This document shows, in pieces, positions 23,728 through 25,204 of a DNA stretch of 25,204 nucleotides. The position numbers and the translations under genes are program-made. The notes under the pieces were generated by a model. That model ran no database searches. It worked only from the letters and a program-made list of their open reading frames with translations, and had not been told where the DNA came from. The DNA comes from a virus, in IMG/VR virus record IMGVR_UViG_3300001242_000084, positions 1 to 25,204 of that record; one strand, written 5' to 3'. Positions within the stretch are counted from its first letter, which is position 1. Every line of letters begins with the position of its first letter.

Positions 23728-23759
23728 ATAGAGACTCTAAGTTGGATTAGAGTCTCTAT
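23728..23759 (-). terminator. Terminator of the minus-strand T5orf172 gene
   Basis: ATAGAGACTCTAA (23728-23740) and TTAGAGTCTCTAT (23747-23759) pair perfectly over 13 bases around a 6-base loop. On the minus strand it is followed by a T-rich stretch (TCTTTTAAT); the plus-strand side lacks a T run. Hence it mainly serves the minus-strand gene. Confidence 0.85.
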
Positions 23760-23787
23760 AAGAACAATTATAATTATAGTGTTTATA

Positions 23788-24531
23788 TTATTTATTCATT
23801 GATAATTCTATAATTAGCTCATTTTTATACCTAATTTTTTCATTATTGAGTCTAATTATTTCCGTAGCATGATCAATTGCATTTGAAAGAACATTATTTA
23901 ACTTTAACATATTTTCTTTAATATTTAGTCCATTTTTACACTCTGATAAAATCTTCTTAAATTCTTGTTTAATTTCTAAACTCTCATTTGGTATATATAA
24001 TTCTGCACAATAATCTAAATCTAATACACTATTATTAGGTTTATTTAATTTACTAAGATCACAAGTTAAGAGATTTTTTAAAGTTTTAACATCTTGTGAA
24101 TCTTCTTCAGTGTCTTCTGTTTTTACTTTTATATAATTTAAATAAGGTAAATTTTCTAAAATATCATTCAAACTTAAATCAAATAATTCTCCACTTTTTC
24201 TTCTCTTATTATCAAAGAATTCATGTAATATTTTTTCTGTTTCGTAGTAATTTACATGTGGTTGTGATAATAACATTAATTTGCTGTTACTCTCACATTC
24301 ATCTACAAGACTATAATTTTTAAATGTACTATTTATGTTTTGTATTCTAATTATTGGATTTTTCGTACATCCAATTTTTAAGTAATCACCATATGGAACA
24401 ATATATACATATCCAAAATAGGGAATGTCAGAATATATAGATTTAACATAATTAAATATACTGTTAATATGATTTCCGATATACCAAGGTTCTCCATTTA
24501 TTTCGATGACTTTAACTTCTTCGTTTAACAT
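23788..24531 (-). CDS. T5orf172 / GIY-YIG-like domain protein
   Basis: 247 residues on the minus strand; the ATG (24531-24529) follows AGAGGTAG. N-terminal residues about 5-30 (VKVIEINGEPWYIGN) resemble the start of BRO-type proteins. About 38-130 is the T5orf172 domain, a GIY-YIG relative: YFGYVYIVPYGDYLKIGCTK, then RIQNINSTF, and YETEKILHEFFDNKRRKSGE with the conserved Glu and Phe. The rest is helical and acidic. Domains of this kind occur in phage regulators and antirepressor-like proteins. It is the only minus-strand gene in the window, with its own promoter and terminator, so it may be expressed at another time than its neighbours. Confidence 0.85.
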   Translation of the reverse strand: MLNEEVKVIEINGEPWYIGNHINSIFNYVKSIYSDIPYFGYVYIVPYGDYLKIGCTKNPIIRIQNINSTFKNYSLVDECESNSKLMLLSQPHVNYYETEKILHEFFDNKRRKSGELFDLSLNDILENLPYLNYIKVKTEDTEEDSQDVKTLKNLLTCDLSKLNKPNNSVLDLDYCAELYIPNESLEIKQEFKKILSECKNGLNIKENMLKLNNVLSNAIDHATEIIRLNNEKIRYKNELIIELSMNK

Positions 24532-24665
24532 TTGGTTACTACCTCTTTCTTTTTTAATTACTTTTATAATCTTTACACCCTTATGTATTGATTACCCAAG
24601 GCCCATCTCTAATGATAATATCACTTCCTTTCTATATTGTATTTTGTATTTGTATCTCCTTCATC

Positions 24666-24694
24666 ATTATACATGCTGTGTTTTGATTTGTAAA
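24666..24694 (-). promoter_or_regulatory. Sigma-A-type promoter for the T5orf172 gene
   Basis: On the minus strand: TTTACA (24694-24689), a 17-base spacer, then TATAAT (24671-24666). Perfect -10 and near-consensus -35 with ideal spacing. The untranslated leader to ATG 24531 would be about 130 bases. Confidence 0.75.
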
Positions 24695-24730
24695 GTAAAA
24701 AATAAAATTAATTATAGGAGGTAATTCCAA

Positions 24731-25204
24731 ATGAAAGTTGGACGCAAGGTCACAAATTATGATATCACTCTTAATGATAAAGATATTGCTATTCTAATAG
24801 AATGTATTCAGAAAGCAAAACTTGATAATTTCAGGCATCAAAATCATGCTGATGCTTTATTGGAAGAGTTTGTTAAAATATTTCTTGATGATAATTATGA
24901 AAAATATGTGGGTAGGTACTTGGAATTAGTTGGGATATATTTGAAGCATAATCATAAAATTGAGGACAATAAGATTGAAAAATTGATAATCAAAACAAAA
25001 GAAGATATTAAAGATGATAAAAACTATGTTTTTCATTTTGATCCAGTAGATTGGGCTAAGAGATTAGCAGATGGATTTGAACAACAAAGTAATGATGGAG
25101 ATGCACCAATAAGATTGAGTTTAGATAGAGAAACTGTGGCAGAAGGAGAATATGCAGATAAGATTAGAGAAGAGTTGTTGAGAAAACCAAGTGATAAGGT
25201 GATT
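24731..25204 (+). CDS. Unidentified gene, partial (runs off the window)
   Basis: 158 codons are visible from ATG 24731, behind ATAGGAGGT (24715-24722). The frame is open to the last base. The protein starts MKVGRKVTNYDITLNDKDIA and is acidic, helical and charged, with FHFDPVDWAKRLADGFEQQS in the middle and SLDRETVAEGEYADKIREEL near the visible end. No family recognised. It is divergent from the T5orf172 gene and shares its upstream region, so both may be controlled together. It may be longer than the visible part. Confidence 0.7.
   Translation, partial: MKVGRKVTNYDITLNDKDIAILIECIQKAKLDNFRHQNHADALLEEFVKIFLDDNYEKYVGRYLELVGIYLKHNHKIEDNKIEKLIIKTKEDIKDDKNYVFHFDPVDWAKRLADGFEQQSNDGDAPIRLSLDRETVAEGEYADKIREELLRKPSDKVI

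Noticed and set aside
24506-24724. Plus-strand open frame of 72 residues near 24.6 kb
   Set aside because: It covers the minus-strand gene start and promoter, has no binding site and a hydrophobic low-complexity translation.
1-25204. tRNA genes or CRISPR arrays
   Set aside because: I saw no cloverleaf with a GTTCRANNC arm and no regularly spaced direct repeats.

Overview
The window reads as part of a large bacteriophage or prophage of a low-GC Gram-positive host, most likely Clostridium or a close relative. Grounds for this: very AT-rich DNA, strong AGGAGG-type ribosome binding sites, frequent TTG and GTG starts, densely packed same-strand genes, phage head and tail families, and a gene with three clostridial cell-wall-binding (CWB2) repeats. 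No integrase, terminase or lysis gene lies in the window, so lifestyle cannot be decided.

Layout: (1) 1-149 is the tail of an unidentified gene, possibly the portal. (2) 1.2-5.8 kb is the head module: a coiled-coil protein, a prohead protease/scaffold polyprotein, a small head protein, and a major capsid gene split by an ORF-less group I intron. (3) 7.3-14.6 kb holds connector, head-fibre, tail-tube-like and unrecognised small proteins, ending in a strong terminator. (4) 14.8-16.1 kb holds a probable tail-tip protein and a tail-collar-domain protein. (5) 17.8-21.4 kb is a non-structural operon: Cys-rich small protein, small hypothetical, BRO-N/KilA-C antirepressor, RusA-like resolvase, DUF5659-like protein and SF2 helicase. 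(6) 21.4-21.9 kb is non-coding, with twin dyads and structured sequence. (7) 21.9-23.5 kb encodes a secreted CWB2 surface protein. (8) 23.8-24.5 kb is a minus-strand T5orf172 gene with its own promoter. (9) 24.7 kb to the end is a partial unknown gene.

Three homing endonucleases interrupt the structural genes: GIY-YIG at 275, Vsr/EDxHD-like at 5967 (frameshifted) and Vsr/EDxHD-like at 16269. Each is preceded by two tandem hairpins. For the first two these hairpins share a conserved sequence skeleton, and the terminator loop or arm is complementary to the endonuclease ribosome binding site. The second endonuclease lies just downstream of the intron-containing capsid gene, the arrangement expected for collaborative homing.

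Most notable points: the predicted intron splice, which restores a 368-residue capsid protein; the two-hairpin RNA element; internal starts plus an A9 run in the protease/scaffold gene; the paired TTGGTA-N7-TACCAA sites; and the phage-borne cell-surface protein. All functions are read from sequence by eye, without any database search.
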